Source of the DNA: an uncultured Collinsella sp. | GTDB lineage: Bacteria; Actinomycetota; Coriobacteriia; Coriobacteriales; Coriobacteriaceae | Assembly (NCBI GenBank): GCA_900758375.1 | Contig: CAAERJ010000055.1 | Location: forward strand, 1 to 64,000 | Length of the DNA: 64,000 nt | Direction: 5' to 3' | Shown: one piece after another, positions 25,160 through 33,144 of the stretch | How positions within the stretch are numbered: the first letter of the stretch is position 1 | How the letters are laid out: each line of letters begins with the position of its first letter | The notes under the pieces: generated by a model | Told to the model about the DNA's origin: nothing | What the model saw: only the letters and a program-made list of their open reading frames with translations | Databases searched by the model: none | Program-made: the position numbers and the translations under genes

Positions 25160-25301
25160 TTCCTTCTCCTTCTTTCTGGTCTTGGGGAATGAGACGCTTT
25201 TCTATGTCGTCGACTTTTATCTGAATGCGGACAACCTCAAATAACAGGGCCACGCACATGCCGGCACAGAAGTTGAGCGTCCATTGGATCGTGTCAGGCA
25301 T
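25149..25301 (-). CDS. Small membrane protein (50 residues)
   Basis: MPDTIQWTLNFCAGMC with one hydrophobic helix then a charged tail. GGAGGAGG precedes the ATG at 25,301, so the further upstream in-frame start is rejected. First gene after the Cro-like gene. Confidence 0.6.
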   Translation of the reverse strand: MPDTIQWTLNFCAGMCVALLFEVVRIQIKVDDIEKRLIPQDQKEGEGNVD

Positions 25302-25351
25302 CCATTCCTCCTCCCCTTTTGCCTTTGGGGGCATGGGCTTGATGGTTATGG

Positions 25352-25546
25352 CTACTCAGTCGGAAAATCCTCGATTTCCAGATCAAGCTCATGACAGAGA
25401 TTTACAAGCTCAATCCCAGTCAGCTTTCGCGTTCCCGCCAAGCTGCGACGAAGCAGCTCAGGCTCCATGTCGACTCGCCGCGCAAGCTCGGCGATGGTGA
25501 TTCCGCGCTTCTTAATTGCGGATGAAACAGTGTTTTGGATACCCAT
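25352..25546 (-). CDS. Cro-like HTH regulator
   Basis: 64 residues, starting MGIQNTVSSAIKKRG. The XRE helix-turn-helix is ITIAELARRVDMEPELLRRSL. AGGAGG sits 8 bases before this ATG; an in-frame ATG further upstream lies within the promoter and is rejected. It is the first gene of the minus-strand early operon and is opposed to the CI-like gene, as Cro is to CI. Confidence 0.82.
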   Translation of the reverse strand: MGIQNTVSSAIKKRGITIAELARRVDMEPELLRRSLAGTRKLTGIELVNLCHELDLEIEDFPTE

Positions 25547-25561
25547 AGGACTTACCTCCTT

Positions 25562-25649
25562 CCTACGTTTTGTAGGTACGCGTTTCATATTACCTACGTT
25601 TTGTAGGTTGTCAACAATAATTTATAGCGATTTTCCTACGTTTTGTAGA
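25562..25649. promoter_or_regulatory. Three phage operators
   Basis: CCTACGTTTTGTAGG occurs exactly at 25,562-25,576 and 25,593-25,607, and with one change (final G to A) at 25,635-25,649. Each is an inverted CCTAC/GTAGG with a 5-base centre. All three lie on the promoter region between the Cro-like and CI-like genes. Confidence 0.88.
25587..25614 (-). promoter_or_regulatory. Early promoter (PR-like) for cro and early operon
   Basis: On the minus strand, -35 TTGACA (25,609-25,614) and -10 TAATAT (25,587-25,592) with a 16-base spacer. The middle operator fills the spacer, so a repressor there would block RNA polymerase directly. Confidence 0.7.
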
Positions 25650-25674
25650 CAGCATTTATTTGGTCGAGTATTAT
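25646..25674 (+). promoter_or_regulatory. Repressor promoter (PRM-like)
   Basis: -35 TAGACA (25,646-25,651) and -10 TATTAT (25,669-25,674) with 17 bases between. Operator 3 overlaps the -35, so Cro- or CI-type binding there would turn it off. Confidence 0.62.
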
Positions 25675-25704
25675 TTGCTTAGCGACAAAGGAGGTTGATA
25701 GCCA

Positions 25705-26073
25705 ATGGAGCCTGGAAGAGCATACCTAGCCAAAAAGCTAAGTGAAATTAGACAGTCATGTGGCGAGAATGTCGATGAAGTTGGAAAGGCTGTTTCCAAA
25801 AGCGGTAAGACGATCAGTGCATGGGAGGTCGGCAGAGGCCAGCCAGATGCCGATTCGCTCATTAAGCTGTGTAAGCATTTTGGAGTGCCAATCTCATACT
25901 TCTACGATGATGGCAATTTCGAGCTATCAGCTGAAGAAAAGAAGCTGGTTGAAAAATATCGCCTTCTTGAAGTACATGAACAAGAAGCCGCAATGCGTTA
26001 TCTAGATTTCGTATACAAGACAAAGCCAGTGTTTGAAGAACATGATTCAACCCTTCCAGACGAGGAGGAATAA
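25705..26073 (+). CDS. CI-like phage repressor
   Basis: 122 residues. The N-terminal XRE HTH spans about residues 8-60 (VDEVGKAVSKSGKTISAWEVGRG). The rest is helical and acidic, without a LexA-type Ser/Lys protease domain, so induction would not use RecA-stimulated self-cleavage. AAAGGAGG precedes the ATG. It is immediately followed by a PH-like gene in the same operon. Confidence 0.8.
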   Translation: MEPGRAYLAKKLSEIRQSCGENVDEVGKAVSKSGKTISAWEVGRGQPDADSLIKLCKHFGVPISYFYDDGNFELSAEEKKLVEKYRLLEVHEQEAAMRYLDFVYKTKPVFEEHDSTLPDEEE

Positions 26074-26075
26074 GC

Positions 26076-26345
26076 ATGGATAACGACACGCTGCTATTCA
26101 GAGACAAGGGTGCCGGCGTATTTAAGGAGATCTGCATCTACCCGAACCGAATCACCACGCTCAAGAAGAACACCTTCTTCGGCACGCATATGGAGGTGGT
26201 TTACCTGAATGACGTCACCGGTGTCTATAAGGTCAAGGGCAAGCAGGTGATCCTGAACAACAGGCTGCGGACGGGCTATGGCTACAGACTGAGCAGCCAT
26301 TCCCAGGCAGAGGAATTCGTCAGGGTCCTGAACTCGGTCATGTAG
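26076..26345 (+). CDS. PH-like domain protein
   Basis: 89 residues, beta-rich, ending in a helix (SQAEEFVRVLNSVM), the outline of a bacterial PH-like fold. It starts 2 bases after the repressor stop, so the two are co-expressed in the lysogen. It could assist repression or protect the lysogen; no role is known. Confidence 0.6.
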   Translation: MDNDTLLFRDKGAGVFKEICIYPNRITTLKKNTFFGTHMEVVYLNDVTGVYKVKGKQVILNNRLRTGYGYRLSSHSQAEEFVRVLNSVM

Positions 26346-26457
26346 CGACTAACCAAAAAGAAGCGCCCCACTAACCCGCCAAGACCAGTGGAGCGCTAAA
26401 CAATCCCATCCGCATTGCTAGAGTCGGCTATGCCCGACAGGAGGGACTTTTTTAATT
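26346..26457 (+). terminator. Hairpins between lysogeny genes and integrase
   Basis: AGCGCCCCACT (26,362-26,372) pairs with AGTGGAGCGCT (26,387-26,397) with one mismatch; a second GTCGG/CCGAC stem lies around 26,426-26,441, just before the integrase ribosome site. A T-run on the minus side suggests the first works better in that direction. Confidence 0.4.
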
Positions 26458-27588
26458 ATGACACGTTCGTCATGGGGGACGAAGACCAAAATCGCCAAGA
26501 ATAAATGGCGCATCAGGTGGTGCGAGTGGGACGGGCTCAATCGAGTGCGCAGATCCAAGACGCTCTACCCCTGCACCTCACGTGAAGCGGACGATGAGCT
26601 GCGCCGCCTTTGGCAACTCCACCATCTGCCGCCAAATGAGCGTGTAGTGCCATGCCCCACATTCAAGCAGTGCTGGGACGAGTGGTATTTCCCGCAGCTA
26701 GAAAAGCAGCTTGAGACCGGCGATATGTCGCACAGTACATTCATCAATTACCGTAGTGCATGGAGGTCAAAGGTTTCGCCAAAATGGGCAAACGTTGCCA
26801 TGAATAAAGTGCGAGTTGAAGAATACCAGCGTTGGTTGGACAAGTTCACTGCGGCTCAGGCTCACGTCTCGCACATCATCGTTCTCAACCTCGTCAACTG
26901 TGCAAGACTCCATGACGTGGACGGCATTTCTTTTATCGATGCAAAATACAAAATGCCGCGCGAAAAGAAAAACACAGGCGACAGCGGGCTAGAAGTCTAC
27001 ACGGTAGCCGAAATTGACAGCATCCTTAAATCGTTGCGAGATAGTCGCATCGAGGGCATGGCGATTCTAATGGCTAAAGGCTCATGCCGTGTCGGCGAAG
27101 CGGCGGCAGCTGCGGTAAAAGACATTACGTTCGATGAATACAATGGTCGCACGTACGCCGTCTACGACCTTTATCACCAGTATTCTCAGAACAACAGTTT
27201 TGAGCCGCTTAAGACGGCAGAAAGCCGCCGTGCAATCATCATTCCACCACCATGGAGCTTACGGCTTGCCGAGATAGCAAAGCAGCGCACTGAAGACCAA
27301 GAGCTATACATCTGCGACAAAGGCACGGGAATGCCGATGGATCGCAAGAGGATTACAGACGAGTGGCTCAGCTGTTACAGGAATGGAACGATTGACTTGC
27401 TCTACCTGACCATGACCAAGTTGCGCAACTCGTGGGCCACGGCAATGCTTTGGAAGTACGGCATTTCCGCCCAGATGGTGGACAAAATGATGGGCCATGC
27501 CGCGAAGAATATTCTCGGCAAACACTACGACCGCCCCGACAAAGAACTATTCATCGAGACGGTCGATAGTGCGTATTTCGGAAATTAG
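26458..27588 (+). CDS. Tyrosine integrase
   Basis: A 376-residue tyrosine recombinase. N-terminal arm-binding region, a core-binding domain (about 75-160), and a catalytic domain. Visible active residues: R211 in GSCRVGEAA, K252 in LKTAESRR, R323 in KLRNSW, H347 in MGHAAKN, and nucleophile Y357 in KHYDR. The position usually held by His in the HxxR box is Thr320. It integrates or excises the phage at the junction just downstream. Confidence 0.93.
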   Translation: MTRSSWGTKTKIAKNKWRIRWCEWDGLNRVRRSKTLYPCTSREADDELRRLWQLHHLPPNERVVPCPTFKQCWDEWYFPQLEKQLETGDMSHSTFINYRSAWRSKVSPKWANVAMNKVRVEEYQRWLDKFTAAQAHVSHIIVLNLVNCARLHDVDGISFIDAKYKMPREKKNTGDSGLEVYTVAEIDSILKSLRDSRIEGMAILMAKGSCRVGEAAAAAVKDITFDEYNGRTYAVYDLYHQYSQNNSFEPLKTAESRRAIIIPPPWSLRLAEIAKQRTEDQELYICDKGTGMPMDRKRITDEWLSCYRNGTIDLLYLTMTKLRNSWATAMLWKYGISAQMVDKMMGHAAKNILGKHYDRPDKELFIETVDSAYFGN

Positions 27589-27663
27589 TTAGGTACCCTT
27601 AAGGACAAGTTAGGACGCAAAACCTTTATGCAAGCGTTCTACCTGCGGGTTTGTTAAATTACC
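27589..27663. other. Candidate right attachment junction (attR)
   Basis: The only non-coding gap between the integrase stop and the era stop. TCTACCTGCGGGTTT (27,638-27,652) recurs in reverse orientation at 7,743-7,757. The exact crossover core is unknown because the left junction is outside the window. Confidence 0.5.
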
Positions 27664-28740
27664 TTAATCCTCGGCGTTGTAGCCAAAGCGGCGAATCTGG
27701 GCCTCGTCGTCACGCCAACCGGCCTTGACCTTCACGTCCAGCTCCAAAAAGACCTGCGTGCCAAAGATACGCTCAAGATCGCGACGGGCGTCAATACCGA
27801 TATGCTTGATCATCTCGCCGCCCTTGCCGATGATGATGCCCTTTTGGCCCTCGCGCTCGACGTAAATGGTGGCGTGCACGCGCAGCACCTTCTTGGTCTG
27901 CTCGAGCGCATCGCAGATCACGCCAACGGAGTGCGGGATTTCATCACGGGTTCGGCGCAAGACCTTCTCGCGCACAAACTCGGCAACGAGCGTCTCGTCG
28001 GAAGCGTCGGTACCCATGTCCTCGGGGAACCAACGCGGACCCTCGGGCAAAAAGTGCGCAACGGTCTCGATGAAGGCGTCGACGTTGAAGTTCTTGACCG
28101 ACGACGTCACGATCTCGTCGTCATATTCCATGAGCTCGTGGGCGGCCTTAAGCTGCTCCATGACCTGTGCGGGGTCGGCCTCATCGGCCTTGGTGAGCAC
28201 CAGGACCTTCTTGGAACGGGCATTCTTGACGCGCTCGGCAACCCAGGCGTCTCCCCTACCGATCGGTTTGGTGGCATCAATCAAAAACGCGACGACGTCG
28301 ACATCGTTCAGTTCGAACAACGCGCTCTTGTTGAGCTCGGACCCCAGGCCGTCCTTGGGCTTGTGAATACCCGGGGTATCGACAAAGACCAGCTGGTAGC
28401 CGGGACGGTTTACGACGGCGCGCATGCGGCGGCGGGTCGTCTGGGCCACCGGCGAGGTGATGGCGACCTTTTTGCCATAGCAGGCGTTGAGCAGCGTGGA
28501 CTTACCGGCGTTGGGGCGACCGACCAGGGCCACAAAGCCACTGCGAAAACCGGGTTCCACGTCGCCAAAACCCGCGAGGCTCTCATCCTCGTCGCACAGG
28601 GCGTCGAGCTCCTCGTCGCTCATGCCCTCAAACGGATCGAATTCCTCGACATCCTCGCAATCCTCGGTCGCTTCGGCATCCACCGCATCCAGGGACTCGT
28701 CGTCCAGAGTTTCATCGATAGGCTGCATAGTGTCGGACAT
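27664..28740 (-). CDS. era: GTPase Era
   Basis: 358 residues. GTPase motifs: GRPNAGKST, DTPGIHKP, TKAD and a SSVKN-type G5; a C-terminal KH domain with GQKGIIIGKGGEMIKHIG binds 16S rRNA in 30S assembly. The first about 64 residues are a strongly acidic extension (many Asp/Glu), absent from the usual 300-residue Era. Starts behind AAAGGGAT. It is the last gene of the phoH-ybeY-dgkA cluster here, cut off from its downstream partner by the prophage. Confidence 0.95.
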   Translation of the reverse strand: MSDTMQPIDETLDDESLDAVDAEATEDCEDVEEFDPFEGMSDEELDALCDEDESLAGFGDVEPGFRSGFVALVGRPNAGKSTLLNACYGKKVAITSPVAQTTRRRMRAVVNRPGYQLVFVDTPGIHKPKDGLGSELNKSALFELNDVDVVAFLIDATKPIGRGDAWVAERVKNARSKKVLVLTKADEADPAQVMEQLKAAHELMEYDDEIVTSSVKNFNVDAFIETVAHFLPEGPRWFPEDMGTDASDETLVAEFVREKVLRRTRDEIPHSVGVICDALEQTKKVLRVHATIYVEREGQKGIIIGKGGEMIKHIGIDARRDLERIFGTQVFLELDVKVKAGWRDDEAQIRRFGYNAED

Positions 28741-28752
28741 GGAAATCCCTTT

Positions 28753-29130
28753 CTAAATAAAGTCGAGCGCGTGGGCAAATACCAGCAATCCCACAATCGC
28801 AGCGGTAATGGAAAGTACGTAAACGGAGGCGGCGGCGATATCCTTGGCGCGCTTTGCCAGCGGATGGAGCTCCTGGGTCGCCAGGTCGACGATCGCCTCC
28901 ATGGCGGTGTTGCACAGCTCGCCGTGAATCACCAGGCCACAGCAGATGATAACCGTGGCCCATTCGGCAATGTCGAGCCCCACGATGCAGCCGGCAATGA
29001 CGGTACAAACGCCCGCAACGAGCATGACCTTAATGTTGCGCTCGGTTTTAACGGCGGTGACAAAGCCCTCCATGGCGTAGGAGAACGACTTTAAGAAGGA
29101 CGGATGGTCCTTGTTCGAACCGGGAATCAT
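28753..29130 (-). CDS. dgkA: Diacylglycerol/undecaprenol kinase
   Basis: 125 residues. Motif ELCNTAMEAIVD (the active Glu in NTAxEAIVD) and KRAKDIAAASV, with three membrane helices, define the DgkA family. In Gram-positives it phosphorylates undecaprenol and recycles lipid carrier for wall synthesis. Lies between era and ybeY with minimal spacing. Confidence 0.93.
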   Translation of the reverse strand: MIPGSNKDHPSFLKSFSYAMEGFVTAVKTERNIKVMLVAGVCTVIAGCIVGLDIAEWATVIICCGLVIHGELCNTAMEAIVDLATQELHPLAKRAKDIAAASVYVLSITAAIVGLLVFAHALDFI

Positions 29131-29139
29131 AGGAGGCTC

Positions 29140-29649
29140 CTAGTCGTGGGCGTGGTTGGTGATGGGGCCGACGTGGACCAGCTTGGGGTCCTCGCCGCGC
29201 TCGAGCGCCAGATCGCGCAGGATGGCGTCCTCGCGGGCCTCCATGACCTCGGCCTCGTCGTCCTCAATGTGGTCATAGCCCAGCAGGTGTAGCATGCCGT
29301 GCACGAGCATCAGTCGGCACTCATCGGCGGGGCTGTTGGCAAAACCGGGGGCCTGGCGGGCAATAACCTGCGGGGCCAGGATAATATCGCCGAGCTCGAG
29401 CGTCTCGTCGGCGGGAATATCCTCATCAAAGGCCGAGTCGCATTCAAACGAGAGGACATCGGTGGTGCGGTCGATACCGCGCCACTCGTGGTTGAGCTCG
29501 TGCATCTCGTCCTCATCGACATACGAAAGGGAAATCTCGACTTCACGCTCAACGCCCTCGGCGGCAAGCACGACCTCGCAGATGTGCTCTACCTCTTGCG
29601 CGTCGAGCAGCGTATCGAGCTCGGCATCGTTGCTGATCAATACACTCAA
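29140..29649 (-). CDS. ybeY: Endoribonuclease YbeY
   Basis: 169 residues, TTG start overlapping the phoH stop (TTGA). The zinc motif HGMLHLLGYDH is intact. YbeY processes 16S rRNA ends and aids ribosome quality control. AAAGGAG precedes the TTG. Confidence 0.95.
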   Translation of the reverse strand: MSVLISNDAELDTLLDAQEVEHICEVVLAAEGVEREVEISLSYVDEDEMHELNHEWRGIDRTTDVLSFECDSAFDEDIPADETLELGDIILAPQVIARQAPGFANSPADECRLMLVHGMLHLLGYDHIEDDEAEVMEAREDAILRDLALERGEDPKLVHVGPITNHAHD

Positions 29650-30632
29650 CGGGACTCCTTTCGGTCGTGCACGCGCTTATCGCGTACATCATCATAAGCA
29701 TCGTATGCCTCGACGATACGCCCCACCAAGGCATGACGCACCACGTCGGCACGCTCGAGGTGCGAAAATGCGACATCGTCGACACGGCCTAAAATCTGCT
29801 CGACGTCGGCAAGACCGCCGCGACGACCCACCAGGTCGCGCTGACTCAGGTCGCCGGTAATCACAAACTTGGAATTAAAGCCCAGGCGCGTCAGGAACAT
29901 CTTCATCTGCTCGGGCGTGGTATTTTGCGCCTCGTCGAGCACCACGAAGGCATCGCTCAGCGTGCGGCCGCGCATGTAGGCAAGCGGGGCGATCTCGATC
30001 ACGCCGCGCTCCATAAGCTCATCGGTGCGTTCGCGATCCATCATGTCAAAAAGGGCGTCGTAGAGCGGACGCATATAGGGATCGATCTTTTCCTCGAGGG
30101 TACCGGGCAAAAAGCCCAGGTTCTCCCCCGCCTCGACAACCGGACGCGTCAAGATCAGACGGCCCACCTCGTGACGCTTGAGCGCGGCAACGGCGAGCGC
30201 CATGGCCAGATAGGTCTTACCGGTACCGGCAGGACCTAGGCCAAACGTGATGGTATGCGAGCGGATGGCATCTACATAGCGCTTTTGGCCGAGCGTTTTG
30301 GGACGAATGGCGCGACCGCGATACGAAAGCAGCACATCATCGCGAAGCGATGTAGCCTCGTGCTCACCGTCGCGCAAGACGGCCAGGCAGCGAGAGACAT
30401 CGTCGGCAGACAGTGTGCGTCCGGCGGCCGCCTCGCGAAAAGCATGCTCGAAAAAGCGCGCCACGAGCTCGACCTCGTCAGGGTCACCGCTCACGGCGAT
30501 ACGGTCGCCACGGGCGACCACGTGGGCGCGAACCAAGCTCTCCAGCGCACGAAGGACGCCGTCGCCGGCGCCCAAAACGCGCGAGGGGTCAATACCCTCG
30601 GGAACGGTAAGTCTAATCTTCGAGGCTTCCAT
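29646..30632 (-). CDS. PhoH-like ATPase
   Basis: 328 residues from MEASKIRL. Walker A GPAGTGKTYLA and Walker B FVVLDEAQN define the PhoH family, usually tied to RNA metabolism and found upstream of ybeY. GGGAGG just before the ATG and a 20-base overlap with mtaB decide the start. Confidence 0.92.
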   Translation of the reverse strand: MEASKIRLTVPEGIDPSRVLGAGDGVLRALESLVRAHVVARGDRIAVSGDPDEVELVARFFEHAFREAAAGRTLSADDVSRCLAVLRDGEHEATSLRDDVLLSYRGRAIRPKTLGQKRYVDAIRSHTITFGLGPAGTGKTYLAMALAVAALKRHEVGRLILTRPVVEAGENLGFLPGTLEEKIDPYMRPLYDALFDMMDRERTDELMERGVIEIAPLAYMRGRTLSDAFVVLDEAQNTTPEQMKMFLTRLGFNSKFVITGDLSQRDLVGRRGGLADVEQILGRVDDVAFSHLERADVVRHALVGRIVEAYDAYDDVRDKRVHDRKESR

Positions 30633-31905
30633 GAACCTCCCTGCGTGCATGGACCAAGCCGGAATCATCGACTCCGATGATAGCAACATCGAGCAGGCAC
30701 GGGGCTGTGAGTCCACTGGTATCGTCTAGACGGGCATGATGGAACGAACCAAGCGTCAGGTTGTCGCCATACTCGAGCACGGCACGCTCAACGGTGCCCA
30801 CGCGACGGCGAGCGTCGGCAATGGCAAGCTCCTGCGCCGCGGCTCGCATACGACGGCTACGCTCGGCCATGACCTCGGGCGGCACCTGGTCGGGCATGTC
30901 GGCAGCAAGGGTACCGGGACGCTTGCTGTAGCGGAACACGTGCATACGCGAGAAGCCCACGCGGCGGCACAGCGCCAGCGACTCCTCAAACTCCTCGTCC
31001 GTCTCGCCGGGAAAACCGACGATGACATCGCACGAAAGGGACGCCTGAGGCAAGTTGGTGCGAATCATGCGCACCGTCTCCTCGAAGGCCTCGGCGCTAT
31101 AGGGACGGCCCATACGATGCAGCGTCCTGGTGCAGCCGGACTGCACGGGCAGGTGTAAAAACGGGGCGATGCGCTTCGGATAGCGGGCCATGACCTTAAG
31201 CAGGGACTCGGAGATATCCATGGGCTCGACCGAGGAAATGCGCACATGCGGAATGGACGTGCGCTCCATGATCGCCTCGAGCAGCTCATCGATCTCGACG
31301 TGCTCATCAGTCGCGCTCTTGCCATCGTAGGCGCCCAGGTTCACGCCCGTCAGCACCACCTCGGGCACGCCGGCCTCCTGGGCCTCGCGAACCTGCTCGA
31401 GTACGGACTCGACCGGCACGGAGCGCTCGGGGCCGCGGGCCTTCCACACAATGCAATAGGTGCAACGATGGTTGCAGCCGTCCTGGATCTTCACGCCCAG
31501 ACGCGAGCGACCGAGCGCGTCGACAACCTCGCCGTCACTGCAGGCGGGAACGCTATCGGACTCAACGCCCAGCACCTCACAGACGCGTTCGGCGACATCG
31601 ATCTTGGACGGCTCGGCGATCACACGGTCCGAAAGCTCCAGCAGCTCCTCGGGATGCAGATTGACCACGCATCCGGTCACGACCACATAGGGCTCATTTG
31701 GATAGGCCAGCGCATGGCGAACGGCCTTACGGGTCTTGGCCTCGGCCTCGCCCGTAACGGCACAGGTGTTAATGACGATCAGCTCAGCATCCTGAGGCTC
31801 CACCATCGCAAAGCCCAGGCGCATAAGATCGGCAGTGATACGGTCGGACTCAACCCGGTTGACACGGCAGCCGAGGTTGACGACAGAGATATGAGGTGCG
31901 AGCAC
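30613..31905 (-). CDS. mtaB: tRNA t6A37 methylthiotransferase MtaB
   Basis: 430 residues, GTG start. N-terminal UPF0004 domain (VVNLGCRVNRVESD with Cys residues), radical-SAM core CNHRCTYCIVWKARG, and a C-terminal TRAM-like part. The NLGCRVNRVE form separates MtaB from MiaB/RimO. It converts t6A37 to ms2t6A37 in tRNA reading ANN codons. Confidence 0.9.
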   Translation of the reverse strand: MLAPHISVVNLGCRVNRVESDRITADLMRLGFAMVEPQDAELIVINTCAVTGEAEAKTRKAVRHALAYPNEPYVVVTGCVVNLHPEELLELSDRVIAEPSKIDVAERVCEVLGVESDSVPACSDGEVVDALGRSRLGVKIQDGCNHRCTYCIVWKARGPERSVPVESVLEQVREAQEAGVPEVVLTGVNLGAYDGKSATDEHVEIDELLEAIMERTSIPHVRISSVEPMDISESLLKVMARYPKRIAPFLHLPVQSGCTRTLHRMGRPYSAEAFEETVRMIRTNLPQASLSCDVIVGFPGETDEEFEESLALCRRVGFSRMHVFRYSKRPGTLAADMPDQVPPEVMAERSRRMRAAAQELAIADARRRVGTVERAVLEYGDNLTLGSFHHARLDDTSGLTAPCLLDVAIIGVDDSGLVHARREVHGSLED

Positions 31906-31914
31906 ACGGGCTCC

Positions 31915-33063
31915 TTAATCGAGGATGTCGTCGAGAGCGCTCTTGATGCGATCGGTTACCGATTTCTTACCGGAAGCGACGTCATCGCCCATCTCGTCGG
32001 CAAAGGCGCGAAGCAGCTCCCGCTGCTTATTGGAAAGGTTCGTGGGGACGACCACGCGCATCTGCACGATCAGACGACCGCGCGAACCGCCACCGCCGAT
32101 ACGCGGCATGCCGTAATTGTTGACGCTCACGGTGTCACCGTACTGTGTGCCGGCGGGGACGCACACCTTGACGACCTCATCGGGCATAATGCCCTCGACC
32201 TCGATCTCGCAACCGAGCGCGGCCTGCGCAATCGAGATATCGCTCACCAAGTACAGATCATCGCCATTACGCTTAAAACGCTCGTGGTCGGCGACACGCA
32301 CGTTGACGATCAGGTCGCCCGATGGCTCGCCGCGAAGGCCGGCCTCGCCAAAGCCGCTCACGCGCAGCTGGCGACCGGTCGAAACGCCGGCGGGAATATC
32401 GATGTCGATCTTTTCGTGCGAAGGCGTGCGACCCTGACCGTCGCAGGTCTCGCAGGGATGGTCGATGACCGTGCCCTCGCCGTGGCAGTCGGGGCAAGGC
32501 GAAGAGGACTGAACTTGGCCCAGGAACGAGCGCTGGACCGTCGTGACATAGCCCGTACCGTGGCAGCGGCTGCACTGCTTTTCCTGTGCGCCCTCGGCCC
32601 TACCGGTGCCGTTGCAATCCTCGCAGGGAGCAAGGCGGTCATAGCTGATCGTCTTTTTGCAACCGAGCGCCGCCTCCTCAAGGGTCACCGAAAGGGAGAT
32701 GGCCATATCGCGGCCGCGACGACGCTCACGGCGATTTCGGGCGCCACCGCCGGCACCGCCGCCAAAGAACGACGAGAAGAGGTCGTCCATGCCCATGCCG
32801 CCAAAGATATCGTTAATGTCGACGTAGCCGGAACCACCAGGGCCGTCCGCGGTGCCGTAACGGTCGTAGTTAGCACGCTTCTGCTCGTCGGAAAGAACGG
32901 AATATGCCTCGTTGAGCTCCTTGAACTTGGCCTCGGCCTCGGGGTCGTCCGAAACGTCCGGGTGTACGGTACGGGCCTTCTTTAGAAACGCGCGCTTAAT
33001 CGTCCGCGCGTCGGCATCCTTGTCGACGCCAAGTACCTCGTAGTAATCCCTATTTTCCGACAC
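31915..33063 (-). CDS. dnaJ: Chaperone DnaJ
   Basis: 382 residues, GTG start behind GGAAGGA. J-domain with HPD, Gly-rich linker, four CxxCxGxG zinc repeats (CEDCNGTG, CSRCHGTG, CPDCHGEG, CETCDGQG), and full C-terminal domains. It delivers clients to DnaK. Follows a second DnaJ-like gene upstream. Confidence 0.95.
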   Translation of the reverse strand: MSENRDYYEVLGVDKDADARTIKRAFLKKARTVHPDVSDDPEAEAKFKELNEAYSVLSDEQKRANYDRYGTADGPGGSGYVDINDIFGGMGMDDLFSSFFGGGAGGGARNRRERRRGRDMAISLSVTLEEAALGCKKTISYDRLAPCEDCNGTGRAEGAQEKQCSRCHGTGYVTTVQRSFLGQVQSSSPCPDCHGEGTVIDHPCETCDGQGRTPSHEKIDIDIPAGVSTGRQLRVSGFGEAGLRGEPSGDLIVNVRVADHERFKRNGDDLYLVSDISIAQAALGCEIEVEGIMPDEVVKVCVPAGTQYGDTVSVNNYGMPRIGGGGSRGRLIVQMRVVVPTNLSNKQRELLRAFADEMGDDVASGKKSVTDRIKSALDDILD

Positions 33064-33144
33064 GACCGAATCCTTCCGACTTTCATTATTGTCACAGTGC
33101 GTCCTATACCCAAGCTGAGCCGGCCGCAAACAGAGGGTTTGATG

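Larger units (their letters stand above)
1..27655. mobile_element. Prophage (HK97-like head genes, siphovirus type), left end outside window
   Basis: A continuous phage gene order is visible: integrase, repressor/Cro switch, early small genes, recombination and replication genes, HNH-TerS-TerL, portal, protease, capsid, connectors and tail tube. Every late gene is on the minus strand, so transcription runs toward base 1 and the tape measure, tail tip and lysis genes are expected beyond the left edge. The right end lies in the roughly 75 bases between the integrase stop and the era stop codon. Head and replication genes look intact, so the element may be functional; this cannot be settled without the missing half. 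Confidence 0.95.
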
